Shown: positions 31,335 to 41,174 of the stretch, piece after piece
How positions within the stretch are numbered: position 1 is the first letter of the stretch
Layout of the letters: each line of letters begins with the position of its first letter
DNA from: Halopseudomonas bauzanensis
GTDB lineage: Bacteria > Pseudomonadota > Gammaproteobacteria > Pseudomonadales > Pseudomonadaceae
Length of the DNA: 64,000 bases
Direction of reading: 5' to 3'
NCBI RefSeq assembly: GCF_900114735.1
Contig: NZ_FOUA01000001.1
Span: forward strand, 1,252,278-1,316,277
Notes under the pieces: model-generated
Seen by the model: the letters and a program-made list of their open reading frames with translations, nothing else
What the model was told of the DNA's origin: nothing
Database searches by the model: none
Position numbers and translations under genes: made by a program

Positions 31335-32895
31335 CCCGGATTTCTCATGACCGCATAAACAAAAACGGCTGAAAGCCTTATGATTCTTGTCGCCAAACAA
31401 AGCCCCATAAGTCTTCAGCCGCGCACAAAATGCTACCAGAAAAACTCCACTTTTCACCCCTCTCTCGCCACCTCGTCGAGGCCTCTTTCACCGGTGGTCA
31501 CATCACCTCGGATGCGGGCTTGTTGCTGCTGCGCGAGGTCGACCGGCAACATGGCTTGACCCGCCGCCTGGCCAAAATCGTTCCCGATCGGCGTGATCCT
31601 GGGCGTGTCCAGCATGGACTGCAGACACTGCTCGCCCAGCGTATCTATGCACTGGCCGCCGGCTACGAGGATCTCAACGATCATGACGGCCTGCGCCATG
31701 ACTACGCGCTGCAGACTGCGGTCAACCGCCTGCAACCGCTGGCCGGCAAATCCACTCTGGGGCGCCTGGAACAGCAAGCCGATCGCGAAACGGTGGTGCA
31801 AGCCCATCGCCTGCTGTGGGAGCACTTCATCGCCCAGCATGACCAGGCGCCGGCTGAGATCGTGCTCGACTTCGATGCGACCGATGTGCCGGTGCATGGT
31901 GATCAGGAAGGGCGCTTCTTCCATGGCTATTACGACCATTACTGCTTCCTGCCGCTCTATGTGTTCTGTGGTCGCCATCTGCTGGTGAGCTATTTGCGCC
32001 CGAGCAACATCGATGGCGCCCGACACAGTTGGGCCATCCTGGCACTGCTGGTCAAGTTCATTCGCCGCTTCTGGCCAGAGACCCGCATCGTGTTCCGCGG
32101 TGACGGCGGTTTTTGCCGACATCGCATGCTCGACTGGTGTGACCGCAAGCAGGTGGATTATGTGGTGGGTCTGGCCCGCAACACCCGCCTGCAGCGGATG
32201 GCGGCGCCGGCCATGCAAGCGGTCGCCGAGGCCTACCAAGAAACCGGGCAGAAGATGTCCGGCGTGTATCGCTTCCTCTATCAGGCCGGTAGTTGGCGTA
32301 GGCGCCGCCTGGTCGTGTCGCGCCTGGAACATGGCGAGCAGGGTGCCAATCCACGCTTCATCGTCGTGTCCCGCTTTGCCGAGGATGCTGCCCAGCAGTA
32401 CTACGAAGACTACTGCGGCCGTGGCGACATGGAGAATCGGATCAAGGACCAACAGTTGGATCTGTTCGCCGACCGCACCTCCAGCCCACGCTGGTGGACC
32501 AACCAGTGGCGGCTGATGCTGTCGGCCTTTGCCTATGTGCTGTTCGAACGGCTACGCGATCATCTCCAGGGCACCGCATTGGCGCGCATGAGCATCCATA
32601 ACCTGCGCTTGAAACTGCTCAAGATCGGTGCGGTGATCATTCGCAACAGCCGGCGCATCCGCGTGCTGATCAGCGAGGCCTATCCGCATCAGGAACTCTT
32701 TGCGGGGCTGGTTGCCCGCCTCAAGCCGACCTGAACAGGCGGGCGCCCCCGGCCCGGCTCAATGGGGGAAAGGGGGCAGTGCGCCCCATACGCGGGAATT
32801 GAATAAAAAACGATCAATTTTTAGCGGTGGAAGGCAGGTTGTTGATACACCGAGGCTTCACCGGCCACGCCTGCCGGCCTCATGAGAAATCCGGG
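31335..32895. mobile_element. IS1380-family insertion sequence
   Basis: 1561 bp bounded by a perfect 16-bp inverted repeat, CCCGGATTTCTCATGA at 31335-31350 and its complement at 32880-32895. It encodes one intact transposase. Flanking tetramers are TTAG and ATAG, close but not identical, so a clean target duplication is not seen. On the right it abuts an IS3-family fragment, whose missing remainder is not on the left side, implying a deletion at this element. Confidence 0.85.
31430..32734 (+). CDS. IS1380-family transposase
   Basis: 434 residues, intact. Starts with FSPLSRHLVEASFTGGHITSDAG, contains the DDE core in IVLDFDATDVPVHGDQEG and VFRGDGGFCRHRMLDWC, and ends with the conserved YCGRGDMENRIKDQQLDLFADR block and AFAYVLFERLR. 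Catalyses movement of the surrounding element. Confidence 0.93.
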   Translation: MLPEKLHFSPLSRHLVEASFTGGHITSDAGLLLLREVDRQHGLTRRLAKIVPDRRDPGRVQHGLQTLLAQRIYALAAGYEDLNDHDGLRHDYALQTAVNRLQPLAGKSTLGRLEQQADRETVVQAHRLLWEHFIAQHDQAPAEIVLDFDATDVPVHGDQEGRFFHGYYDHYCFLPLYVFCGRHLLVSYLRPSNIDGARHSWAILALLVKFIRRFWPETRIVFRGDGGFCRHRMLDWCDRKQVDYVVGLARNTRLQRMAAPAMQAVAEAYQETGQKMSGVYRFLYQAGSWRRRRLVVSRLEHGEQGANPRFIVVSRFAEDAAQQYYEDYCGRGDMENRIKDQQLDLFADRTSSPRWWTNQWRLMLSAFAYVLFERLRDHLQGTALARMSIHNLRLKLLKIGAVIIRNSRRIRVLISEAYPHQELFAGLVARLKPT

Positions 32896-33225
32896 ATAGC
32901 ACTGCATATTGTCATCCCAGACGCGTTGGATTTCATCGCTCAACAGCTCGTCCTGCTTGGCACGAGCGCTTCGCAGTTCGGGTTGACGGGCTTTGGCTGC
33001 ATGCACGTAATAACCGGACGGAGCGATCTGGATTACCCGACAGATCGACTCGACTCCGTAGCGGTCACGGTACTCGTCAACGAAGGCGTTCAGGGTTTGT
33101 TGCGGCGGTCGAGCTCCGCCTGGGCAAAATACGCACTGGCCAGGCGCAGAATCTCGTTCGCTTTGCGCAGTTCCCGGTTCTCGCGTTCCAGAGCCTTGAT
33201 GCGTTCTCGTTCCTCGGTCGTCTGG
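32896..33225 (-). mobile_element. IS3-family fragment (end of orfA, start of orfB)
   Basis: Minus strand: the orfA tail [20 protein letters not shown], continuing [18 protein letters not shown] to a stop, overlapped by an orfB frame starting near NAFVDEYRDRYGVESICRV and running to IQRVWDDNMQCY. There it is cut by the IS1380 end. Both the 5' part of orfA and the catalytic domain of orfB are missing. It replaces the 3' part of the PepSY/flavodoxin gene at about 33225. Confidence 0.85.
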
Positions 33226-34417
33226 CCGAGGCAGGCGCATCCGCATCGCCGTAGGTGGAGGTCAGCACCAGTATCCGTTCGGCGACCGGATATTCCGGCG
33301 CCAGTTGGTTCATCGCAGTGGTGAGGACCTTATGGCCGGCCTGGACCAGGGCGTCATGCAAGGTGGCGGCAAAACCCCAGGTACTGTTGGACTCGGTGCC
33401 CACCAGAATGACGGTATCCGCCACTCCGGCGCGGCTGTTGTTGGCGAGCTTCGGCAGCGCCCGGCGTCGGGCCCACCAGATCCAGGCCCCGGTCACTGCC
33501 AATACCGGCACAGCCAGTGCCGACAGTCCCAGCAGCAACCCCAGCCACCAGAGTCCGTCACCGGTGTGCAGTTGATAGATGAACTCATGCAGCCGCCAAC
33601 GGGTGTCATTGGTCTGATAGGAAAGGAAAGCACCGGTTGAGGGGCTGACCAGGCCTGCGCCGTCACGGCTGCGCAGGTAGAAGCTGTCACTGGGGTCGCC
33701 GCGGCGGGGATAGACCAGTTCACGCAGATCATTCAGGTCGGTCGACTGCAGGGCCGCAAGGGACTGGATCGGCTTCGGTATGGCAGCGGCGACCTCTGCG
33801 ACCAGCGGCGCCTCCGCCTCCCGGGGCTCCGGCAACAAGGCGAAGGTGGTCGCCGAGAGATACACCCCGGTGCTGGCGGACAACATCAGCCCGAGCAAGG
33901 CAAAGCGCCCGAACACACCATGCAGGCGCTGGCCGGTCGTGCCACGCACCGGGCCGAGAATCCTGCGCCAGCCGCCCTGTCGCGCAGCCAGCAACCATAC
34001 GCCGGTCAGGCTCAGCAACAGCATGCCTGCCGCTCCCAGCCCGACCACCACCCGACCCGATGTATCGAACAGTAGCGAGCGGTGCAGTTTTTTCATCCAG
34101 CGGGTGAAGGACGGGTTTTCATAGGGTGCCAGGGCCTTCCCGGTCTGCGGATCGATCAGCTCCGCGCCAGCACGCTCAGCATCGGAAAAATAGACGATGA
34201 CCAAGCCGGACGCCGTGCGCTGGATCTGCTCGGCACCCGGATACTCGACCACCACCCGCGCGGCCAGGTCCGCTACACTCAGCTGGCCGTCTGCAGGCAC
34301 GCGCGCCTGCAGACGCTCCTGTATCGGGCTGATGGCAAGAATGGCGCCGGTTACCGCCAGCACGGTAACCAGCAGTGCTGCGATCAGGCCGGTCAATGAG
34401 TGGAGCTGGCGTAGCAT
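33226..34417 (-). pseudogene. PepSY-membrane/flavodoxin reductase, 3' half lost
   Basis: About 397 codons remain. They encode a PepSY-associated membrane protein (HSLTGLIAALLVTVLAVTG at the start, four transmembrane helices, HRSLLFD and IYQLHTGD segments). A flavodoxin-type FMN domain then begins (DTVILVGTESNSTWG and [17 protein letters not shown]). There the IS3 fragment cuts in. Full-length relatives continue with FAD- and NAD(P)H-binding domains and move electrons across the inner membrane. The matching reductase C-terminus lies on the other strand at 54455-55111. Confidence 0.85.
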
Positions 34418-34471
34418 GATAAGGACTCCTGGCGGTTGCTCCGGACGGGATGGGCTGCTTCACCGCCGGAT

Positions 34472-34942
34472 TCAGAACGTGTAAGTGAACGACTGCACAT
34501 AGCCCTTGCCGGCAGTGACCTGACCCGCTCCCTCGGTGGTGAGCGGCACCACCACCTCGGAACGGTTCTCCCGCATATCCTCCACGGCGGTATCGATGCG
34601 CACCTGTACACCGGAGTCGATCAGCCCATCGGCCAGTTCCAGGGTCACTTCCAGGGTGCGTCCGCTGGTAACGCTGGCACCGGTCATGCCATCGTATTCA
34701 GCCGATCGCAGACCACTGCCCCGGGCCCAGTCCCGCAGGTGTTTGTAATACTTGGCTTTCTTTCCGGCGACCCAGAGTGTCTGCTGATACTGCCCCTGGG
34801 CATCGGTCAGATAGAGCACCACATAGGCGCCGTCTCCACCGTAATCGCTCAGCGTCGTGCTGAAGGTGACCGGCCGGGCCTGGGCCAGCGTCGGCAGGCC
34901 CAGGCTGAGGACGAGAGATAAGGTAATCAGTTTGCGGTTCAT
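34472..34942 (-). CDS. DUF2271 periplasmic protein
   Basis: 156 residues with a signal peptide ending TLAQARP and the conserved YVVLYLTDAQGQYQQTLWVAGKK / SGRTLEVTLELADG blocks of DUF2271. These proteins accompany PepSY membrane reductases and ferric-reductase-like proteins; function not known. Third gene of a minus-strand operon. Confidence 0.85.
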   Translation of the reverse strand: MNRKLITLSLVLSLGLPTLAQARPVTFSTTLSDYGGDGAYVVLYLTDAQGQYQQTLWVAGKKAKYYKHLRDWARGSGLRSAEYDGMTGASVTSGRTLEVTLELADGLIDSGVQVRIDTAVEDMRENRSEVVVPLTTEGAGQVTAGKGYVQSFTYTF

Positions 34943-34956
34943 GGCCTACCTCCTGC

Positions 34957-35295
34957 TTACTCAATGGTGGCGGCAGGCGGTACAGAGTCGGCCTGCCGGT
35001 CCAGATAATCGGAGGCATCCCCGTCACCATCGAATCTGATCTCCAGTTCGCGGATCTTCAGTGATGCCGGTGCGTACTTGGCCTCAAAGCGGTTTCCATT
35101 GCGGTCGGTGCCCTTGACCTCATAGCAGCCGTCATCAACCTTGATCCGCCTCACCTGCCAACCCTTGCTCTCGATCATTTGCTGCAGCGCCTCCCGTGGC
35201 TGCCACTCGGCGACCGGCTCGTTGCAGTCGCTGTCGGCCAGGGCGTGACCCGCCAGCAGCAATGATGCCAGGCTGATGGTCAGAACTTTCTTCAT
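34957..35295 (-). CDS. Small periplasmic PepSY-domain protein
   Basis: 112 residues: signal peptide ending GHALADSD, then one PepSY domain (REALQQMIESKGWQVRRIKVDDGCYEVKGTDRNG and the following lines). Two Cys (DCNE, GCYE) may pair. It lies 14 bp upstream of DUF2271. Likely accessory to the membrane reductases. Confidence 0.85.
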   Translation of the reverse strand: MKKVLTISLASLLLAGHALADSDCNEPVAEWQPREALQQMIESKGWQVRRIKVDDGCYEVKGTDRNGNRFEAKYAPASLKIRELEIRFDGDGDASDYLDRQADSVPPAATIE

Positions 35296-35401
35296 GATGG
35301 ATCTCCTGTCTGGATCTGCTGAACTCTACTGCGTCTTACTGACAGCCAGCTGAATGCAGCTGGCTGATGCCAGCCTGAAACATAGCGCCACGCAAGGGCT
35401 C

Positions 35402-36736
35402 TCAACGCATCTGGAAGGCCTCCTGATGAAAGCGCAGCCGCGCTCCCGTGCCCGTCCGCATACCCTCGCGCAACGACCGGGCAAGCCCGACCGGTCCACA
35501 GAACCACAGGTCGACACCGCGCCGGGGCAGCGAGGCAGGCGCCAGCTGGTCGGCGGTCAGTCTCTCACCCTGGTGGCTGTCGTGAATCCGCAGCCGGATG
35601 CTCGGCAGCGTCGCACAGAGTTCACCCAGGCGCGCTGCCAGCGGGTCACTTGCCGCATCGCGGGTACAGTAATGCAGGTCCGCAGCCGGTGCCCGGGCCG
35701 GGTCATTCTGGCATTCTTCCAACCAGGCCAGAAACGGTGTCACCCCTACCCCGGCTGCGACCCAGATCTGCCGTGCACCGGGCTTGCTCCGGTTATAGTC
35801 GAAACAGCCATAAGGCCCCTCGATCAGCACCGGCTGACCAACATTCAGTCTGCTGGCCAGATCACGGGTATAGTCCCCCAGGGCCTTGATCTGGAAGGTG
35901 ACACGAGCATCCCCCTGATCTGCGCTGGCAATCGTGAACGGATGGGCACCTTCCAGCCGCTCGAAGCTCACGAGGGCAAACTGGCCCGGGCGATGGCCCT
36001 GCCAGCCAGCGTCAAGCTGGCACACAACTTCGGTGATACCTGCCGCGTGGGCCCGAACCGAGACAACACGGCCGCGCGTCTTGCGGCGATGCCCGACTCT
36101 GCCACCCATGGAGTGCAGACTGGCGAGGCTGCCTGCCAGCAGTAACGGCGCCAGCAGCAGACCGACGGGCTGCGTCCACCACTGCACCGGCAACAGCCAG
36201 GCGGCATGGAAGACCAGCAGCAGATAGAGTGCCGGCATGCCACGGTGCAGATAACGCCAAAACTTGTAGGGAAACGCCCGCCAGAGGCTGAGCAGCAGCA
36301 TGCCGATAGCCAGATAGATACCCCACTCACCGAGGTCTTCGGCTGCATCCCGGATACTGTCCAGCATACCGGATGCATCGGCCCCGGCCAGCCGGGCACC
36401 ACGCCCGAAGAGATCCTTGATCCAGTCATCTCCCATTTCAACCAGCCAATGCGCCACCCCAAAGGACACAGCGAGGATACCGGCCCACTTGTGCAACTGA
36501 TAAATACGATCAAGCCCGCCAAGCAGCGGATCCAGCCAGACCGGGCGAGTGGCCAGCACCATCGTCAGTGACATCAGGGCTATGGACAACACCCCGGTCA
36601 GATAGAGGCTTTGCTCATACACATCCCATCGTGTGGATAGCCCCTGCCCCAGCTCAACGGGCAGGCTGGCGCCCCAGGAGAAAACCACAGCGGCGATAAA
36701 AGCCACCAGTGTGATGCCTGTTGCTTTACTTTTCAT
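35402..36736 (-). CDS. Ferric-reductase-like membrane protein with FAD/NAD reductase domain
   Basis: 444 residues. Six transmembrane helices with haem-ligand-type His (YQLHKWAGILA, FGVAHWLVE, YLHRGMPALY, VFHAAWLL) form a ferric-reductase-like core. A ferredoxin-reductase module follows: HRPGQFALVSF, HPFTIAS (FAD), GPYGCFD, VAAGVGVTPFLAWLE (NAD) and WFCGPVGLARSL. It would move electrons from NAD(P)H across the membrane. First gene of the minus-strand operon with PepSY and DUF2271; divergent from the two-component system at 36957. Confidence 0.88.
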   Translation of the reverse strand: MKSKATGITLVAFIAAVVFSWGASLPVELGQGLSTRWDVYEQSLYLTGVLSIALMSLTMVLATRPVWLDPLLGGLDRIYQLHKWAGILAVSFGVAHWLVEMGDDWIKDLFGRGARLAGADASGMLDSIRDAAEDLGEWGIYLAIGMLLLSLWRAFPYKFWRYLHRGMPALYLLLVFHAAWLLPVQWWTQPVGLLLAPLLLAGSLASLHSMGGRVGHRRKTRGRVVSVRAHAAGITEVVCQLDAGWQGHRPGQFALVSFERLEGAHPFTIASADQGDARVTFQIKALGDYTRDLASRLNVGQPVLIEGPYGCFDYNRSKPGARQIWVAAGVGVTPFLAWLEECQNDPARAPAADLHYCTRDAASDPLAARLGELCATLPSIRLRIHDSHQGERLTADQLAPASLPRRGVDLWFCGPVGLARSLREGMRTGTGARLRFHQEAFQMR

Positions 36737-36956
36737 TCGGTACCCCCTGTACTGTCAGGCCTTCAGGCTATACCTGCAGACTGACAGCAACCTGAAGATG
36801 ATTGATGGGCGCAGGCGCGAACTCGGGAGCTCCTCGGGCTACGGACTATGCTGCAGATAACGCGGCATCGACGAGGCACTCAACAGCCATGGCTTTCAGC
36901 AGTCCGTCAGGAACAGCCGGTAGACTCCTTTCTGATCACCGAATAAAGGGCAGAGG

Positions 36957-37631
36957 ATGCGAATACTGTTGATTGAAGACACAGCCGGCCTGGGGGAAGC
37001 GGTACGCGACCAGATCGCCGGTGATGGCCATGCGGTGGACTGGATACAACGGCTGGCCCAGGCTCAGGCCGCGACCCGGAGCACGAGCTACGACCTCATT
37101 CTGCTCGACCTGATGCTGCCCGATGGCCGGGGCCTTGACCTGCTGAAACAGCTGCGCATGGCAGGAAACAACACCCCGGTCATCATTCTCACCGCACGGG
37201 ACCAGATTTCCGATCGCATAGCGGGATTGAACGCCGGTGCCGATGACTATCTGGTCAAGCCGTTCGATCTGTCGGAGCTGTCTGCCCGGGTCGCAGCAGT
37301 TGCACGCCGGTATCGCGGCAACCCCAATCCGCGGGTGCGGATTGGCTGCCTGGAAGTCGATCTGTCTGCGCATTCAGTTCACTGCAATGGCGAACCGGCC
37401 GGTCTGACTGCACGGGAGTGGGCGCTATTCGAGGCCTTCATGCAAAAGCCCGGCATACTGCTGTCCAAGTCCCAGCTCGAAGATCACCTCTATGCATTCG
37501 GTGAAGAGATTGAAAGCAATACCATCGAGGTCTACGTCAGCCGGCTGCGCAAGAAACTGGGACGCGATACCATCGAAACCGTGCGTGGCATGGGCTACCG
37601 GCTGCAGCCGCCTGACAGCGCCGCGCCATGA
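36957..37631 (+). CDS. OmpR-family response regulator (QseB/PmrA-like)
   Basis: 224 residues: receiver domain with Asp in LILLDLMLPDGRG and DDYLVKPFDL, winged helix ending VRGMGYRLQPP. It overlaps the kinase gene by 4 bp and is divergent from the ferric-reductase-like operon across a 220-bp gap that should hold both promoters, so it probably controls that operon. Confidence 0.87.
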   Translation: MRILLIEDTAGLGEAVRDQIAGDGHAVDWIQRLAQAQAATRSTSYDLILLDLMLPDGRGLDLLKQLRMAGNNTPVIILTARDQISDRIAGLNAGADDYLVKPFDLSELSARVAAVARRYRGNPNPRVRIGCLEVDLSAHSVHCNGEPAGLTAREWALFEAFMQKPGILLSKSQLEDHLYAFGEEIESNTIEVYVSRLRKKLGRDTIETVRGMGYRLQPPDSAAP

Positions 37632-38962
37632 GGTCTGAACACAGTCTGCAAAGACGCCTGGGGCTGGGGCTGACCCTCGGCGTGACGCTACTCTGGCTGG
37701 TCGCGGTAGCTGTCTCCGGACTGGTGGTTCGATACGAGCTTAACAAAGTCTTTGACAGTGCTCTGGAGGAAACCGCCCAGCGCATCCTGCCCCTGGCGGT
37801 GGTCGAGGTCATCAACCGGGACGCTGCAACGACGCCCCAGCGAATTCTCCCGCTGGCAGCCCATGACGAGCACCTGACCTATCTTGTGCAGGATGCCGCT
37901 GGCAACACCCTGCTGCACTCCCACAGTGCCGATCGCCAGGTGTTTGGCACCCAGCCTCACACAGGTTTTGTCTCGACCCCGACACACCGGATCTATGGCG
38001 CAGCAGCAGTCAGAGAGACCTTCTGGATACAGGTCGCCGAACCTCTGGCCCACCGCCGGAAGGCCGCGCTGGAAGTGATCGGTGCCTTGTTGTGGCCCCT
38101 GACCCTGCTGATTCCGCTCAGTCTGGCAGGTACCTGGTGGCTGGTCCGCAACAGCCTGCGCCGCGTACGTGATTACCGCAATGCCATTACGGCAAAGGGC
38201 GCGGGAGACCTGTCTGCAGTTCGAGCGGAACACCTGCCTACGGAAATTGAACCTATTGCCGTCGCCGTGAATCAGTTGCTGGAGCTATTGCGACGGACAC
38301 TGGAGGCAGAGCAGAGCTTTACTGCCAACAGCGCCCACGAACTGCGTACTCCACTGGCGACAGCCCTGGCACAGGTGCAGCGGCTGGAACAGGAACTGCC
38401 GACCGGGCCGCAGCTGGACAAGGCCAGGCAGATTGAGGCCACGTTGCGGAGCCTGTCCCGACTATCGGAAAGCCTGATGCAACTGGCAAAAGCCGAAGGC
38501 GGCCGGCTGTTGTCCGACCAGCCGCAGGATCTGGTCCCCGTACTGGTGTTGGTAGTGGACGAGTTACGGCGTAATGCCCGAGTACCCATCCAGCTGGATC
38601 TGCCGGAGGGCGGTATACTTTCCTCCACCCTTGACCCGGACGCCTTTGCCATTCTGCTGCGCAACCTGATCGACAACGCGCTGAAATACGGTGCGGCTGA
38701 ACAACCGGTGAGTGTCCGCCTGGCCCCGGAAGGCATCCTGCGGGTCATCAATGCCGGCCCTGTGGTTCCCACCGAGGCACTGCCCCGACTTCGCAGCCGA
38801 TTTGTCAGAGCGACCAGCGATGTGCCGGGCTCCGGCCTGGGACTGGCCATCGTCGACCGGATTGCCGCAGGCGCCGGCGCCACACTGCAGATCTGCTCAC
38901 CGGCAAGCGGCCGGACCGATGGTTTTGAAGTCGTGTTTGATTTTCATAACACTGTCATCTAG
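37628..38962 (+). CDS. Sensor histidine kinase (QseC/PmrB-like)
   Basis: 444 residues with two transmembrane helices, a periplasmic sensor region, the H-box NSAHELRTPLATALAQ, N-box LLRNLIDNALKYG and glycine box GSGLGLAIV. Partner of the regulator at 36957. Confidence 0.87.
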   Translation: MRSEHSLQRRLGLGLTLGVTLLWLVAVAVSGLVVRYELNKVFDSALEETAQRILPLAVVEVINRDAATTPQRILPLAAHDEHLTYLVQDAAGNTLLHSHSADRQVFGTQPHTGFVSTPTHRIYGAAAVRETFWIQVAEPLAHRRKAALEVIGALLWPLTLLIPLSLAGTWWLVRNSLRRVRDYRNAITAKGAGDLSAVRAEHLPTEIEPIAVAVNQLLELLRRTLEAEQSFTANSAHELRTPLATALAQVQRLEQELPTGPQLDKARQIEATLRSLSRLSESLMQLAKAEGGRLLSDQPQDLVPVLVLVVDELRRNARVPIQLDLPEGGILSSTLDPDAFAILLRNLIDNALKYGAAEQPVSVRLAPEGILRVINAGPVVPTEALPRLRSRFVRATSDVPGSGLGLAIVDRIAAGAGATLQICSPASGRTDGFEVVFDFHNTVI

Positions 38963-39147
38963 CGACTTCAGGCCCGGCCTGTGCGGCGGCGCATGCCGCG
39001 CCTGAGCAGGCAGCTGTCCCAGATAATGAAATTGCGCATAATGCAGCGGATGCATCGTATGATTCCTGACAGCTGTGCATCCACTGCCATGAGGCGCCCG
39101 CCGCAACGGTGTCGTAAGAACGTCAGACTCAGAGGGAAAGCCAGTCA

Positions 39148-39831
39148 ATGCGTATTCTGGTGATCGAAGATAACCGCGACATACTGGCCAATGTGCTCGA
39201 CTACCTGCAACTCAGGGGGTTCACTGTCGACTGTGCACAGGATGGATTAAGCGGTTTGCACCTGGCCAGTAGCGGTCACTATGATCTGATCGTGCTGGAT
39301 ATCATGCTGCCGGGCATAAACGGGTATCAGGTGTGCAAGCGTTTGCGTGAGGATGGCCAGAACGAGGTGCCGATTCTGATGCTTACCGCCCGTGATGCAC
39401 TGGATGACCGGCTGCAGGGTTTGAACGTCGGTGCTGACGACTACCTGATCAAGCCTTTCGCTCTGGCTGAATTAGTGGCGCGTATCGAGGCGATTCTGCG
39501 TCGTACCCGGGGAGCTCGGAAGCGCCAGTTGAAAGTCGCGGACCTGCTATACGATCTGGACACATTGCATGTCACCAGAGCCAATCAACCGCTCAGGTTG
39601 AACCCGACAGGATTGAAACTGCTGGCGGTGCTGATGCAGAAAAGTCCCGCCGTCGTGCGCCGCGAGGTATTGGAGGAGGCGCTCTGGGGAGAAGACTGTC
39701 CCGACAGCGACAGCTTGCGCAGCCATATTCACCAGCTTCGTCAGGTTATCGACAAGCCCTTTGCTTCAGAGCTGCTGCATACCCAGCACGGAATAGGCTA
39801 TCGACTGGCGGAGGAGTCCGATGACGTCTAA
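39148..39831 (+). CDS. colR: ColR response regulator
   Basis: 227 residues, OmpR family: receiver with LIVLDIMLPGINGYQV and DDYLIKPFAL, winged helix with SLRSHIHQLRQVID and HGIGYRL. Together with colS, a methyltransferase and an InaA/WapQ-type kinase it forms the known Pseudomonas colRS-orf222-wapQ arrangement. ColR adjusts outer-membrane gene expression and tolerance to excess zinc and iron. An 11-bp overlap couples it to colS. Confidence 0.87.
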   Translation: MRILVIEDNRDILANVLDYLQLRGFTVDCAQDGLSGLHLASSGHYDLIVLDIMLPGINGYQVCKRLREDGQNEVPILMLTARDALDDRLQGLNVGADDYLIKPFALAELVARIEAILRRTRGARKRQLKVADLLYDLDTLHVTRANQPLRLNPTGLKLLAVLMQKSPAVVRREVLEEALWGEDCPDSDSLRSHIHQLRQVIDKPFASELLHTQHGIGYRLAEESDDV

Positions 39832-41092
39832 ACATCCTTTTGCACGGCGCATCCTGCTGGCCTTCGTGCTGATGAGCGTTATCGTCAGTGGGGCCTTTTC
39901 CATCGGTGTCGTTGCGGTTGTGCATTTTGTCGAGGAACACCTGGTTTCTGATACCTTGCAGCACGAGCTCACTACCGTGCTGCAGGAAGACATCGGCCAG
40001 GATCGACCGCCGCGCCTTGATGCCCGCACTCACTTCTTTGCCTCCCGCTTGCCGCAGTACGCCATACCGGCACAATATGCCGATCTGGAGGAAGGTTTTT
40101 CCGAGATCGTTGAGGGTGACGAGGCGTTTTACGCCTATGTCCAGAAAGTGAATGGCCAGACCTACATGCTGATCCAGGAACAACACGAGTTCGAGGCTCG
40201 CGAACAGGCCTTGTTTGACATCGTGTTGGCAGGGTTTCTGCTGAGTGTGGTGTGCGCCTGGATAATCGGCCTACTCATGGCGGACAAGGTCATGGCACCG
40301 CTCAGCCGCCTGGCTCAGCAAGTGCGCCATCGTGATCAGCTGCACCCACTGGCCCCGCCACTTGCACCTGAGTACCCCGATGATGAAGTTGGCAAATTGG
40401 CAGCGGCCTTTGACAGTACGCTGGGTCAGGTGCGTCAGTCGCTGGAACGTGAGCGCCTGTTCACCAGCGATGTCAGTCATGAGCTGCGCACCCCGCTGAT
40501 GATCATAGCCAGCTCCTGCGAACTGCTGGCCGAGGCGGATCTGGGACGACGAGAACGTGCGCAGCTTGAACGTATCGGTCGAGCCAGCGAGGAGATGCGC
40601 GTATTGGTGCAAACCTTTCTGCAACTAGCCAGAGACCCATCCAACGAGTCCGCTTCTGTCGCCGGCAGCAGCCTGGCCGCCGTGACCAGCGAACAGGCAG
40701 AACGCTGGGCCCCACAGTTCAAAGAGAAGCATCTGGATTTCCAGTATATTCGGGAAGGTGAGGATGACGATCTCTATAATCCCGTCTTTCTCAGCACCGT
40801 AGTGGGCAACCTGTTGCGTAACGCATTGCATTACACCGAGCACGGCTTTGTCCGACTGGTCATCGGCGCGCACGGGTTTCGCGTAGAAGACAGCGGCAGC
40901 GGTATTCCAATCGAGCAGCAGGAGCAGATTTTTCAGCCCTTTTTTCGTGGTACCCGAGTGCGCGGTGAGGGACTGGGACTGGGGCTTTCGCTGGTAAAAC
41001 GCATTTGCACCAGGCAGGCCTGGACGATCTCGGTATCGAACCTGCCGGAGGGCGGCACCTGCTTCAAGGTGATGCTGAAACACGCGGTTTGA
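39821..41092 (+). CDS. colS: ColS metal-responsive sensor histidine kinase
   Basis: 423 residues: TM1 about 15-34, a ~100-residue periplasmic domain, TM2 about 132-152, HAMP, H-box DVSHELRTPLMIIAS, and G-box EGLGLGLSLV. Acidic residues reported to bind Fe(III)/Zn in ColS have counterparts: His35 and Glu38 in VVHFVEEH, Glu95 in EGFSEIVE and an ExxE at 125-128 (EAREQ). The sensor therefore looks functional. Confidence 0.87.
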   Translation: MTSKHPFARRILLAFVLMSVIVSGAFSIGVVAVVHFVEEHLVSDTLQHELTTVLQEDIGQDRPPRLDARTHFFASRLPQYAIPAQYADLEEGFSEIVEGDEAFYAYVQKVNGQTYMLIQEQHEFEAREQALFDIVLAGFLLSVVCAWIIGLLMADKVMAPLSRLAQQVRHRDQLHPLAPPLAPEYPDDEVGKLAAAFDSTLGQVRQSLERERLFTSDVSHELRTPLMIIASSCELLAEADLGRRERAQLERIGRASEEMRVLVQTFLQLARDPSNESASVAGSSLAAVTSEQAERWAPQFKEKHLDFQYIREGEDDDLYNPVFLSTVVGNLLRNALHYTEHGFVRLVIGAHGFRVEDSGSGIPIEQQEQIFQPFFRGTRVRGEGLGLGLSLVKRICTRQAWTISVSNLPEGGTCFKVMLKHAV

Positions 41093-41174
41093 CGATTCTT
41101 TCACATCTTTTTGACGGAGCCTTGATGTCAGCTCCTCTAACGTGGCAAGCGTACCTTCATATGGAAGCTTCGCC

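Noticed and set aside
32735..32895. IS3 orfB continuing through to 32821
   Set aside because: The open frame runs on, but the perfect 16-bp end of the IS1380 element at 32880-32895 shows that the last codons are IS1380 DNA, not orfB.
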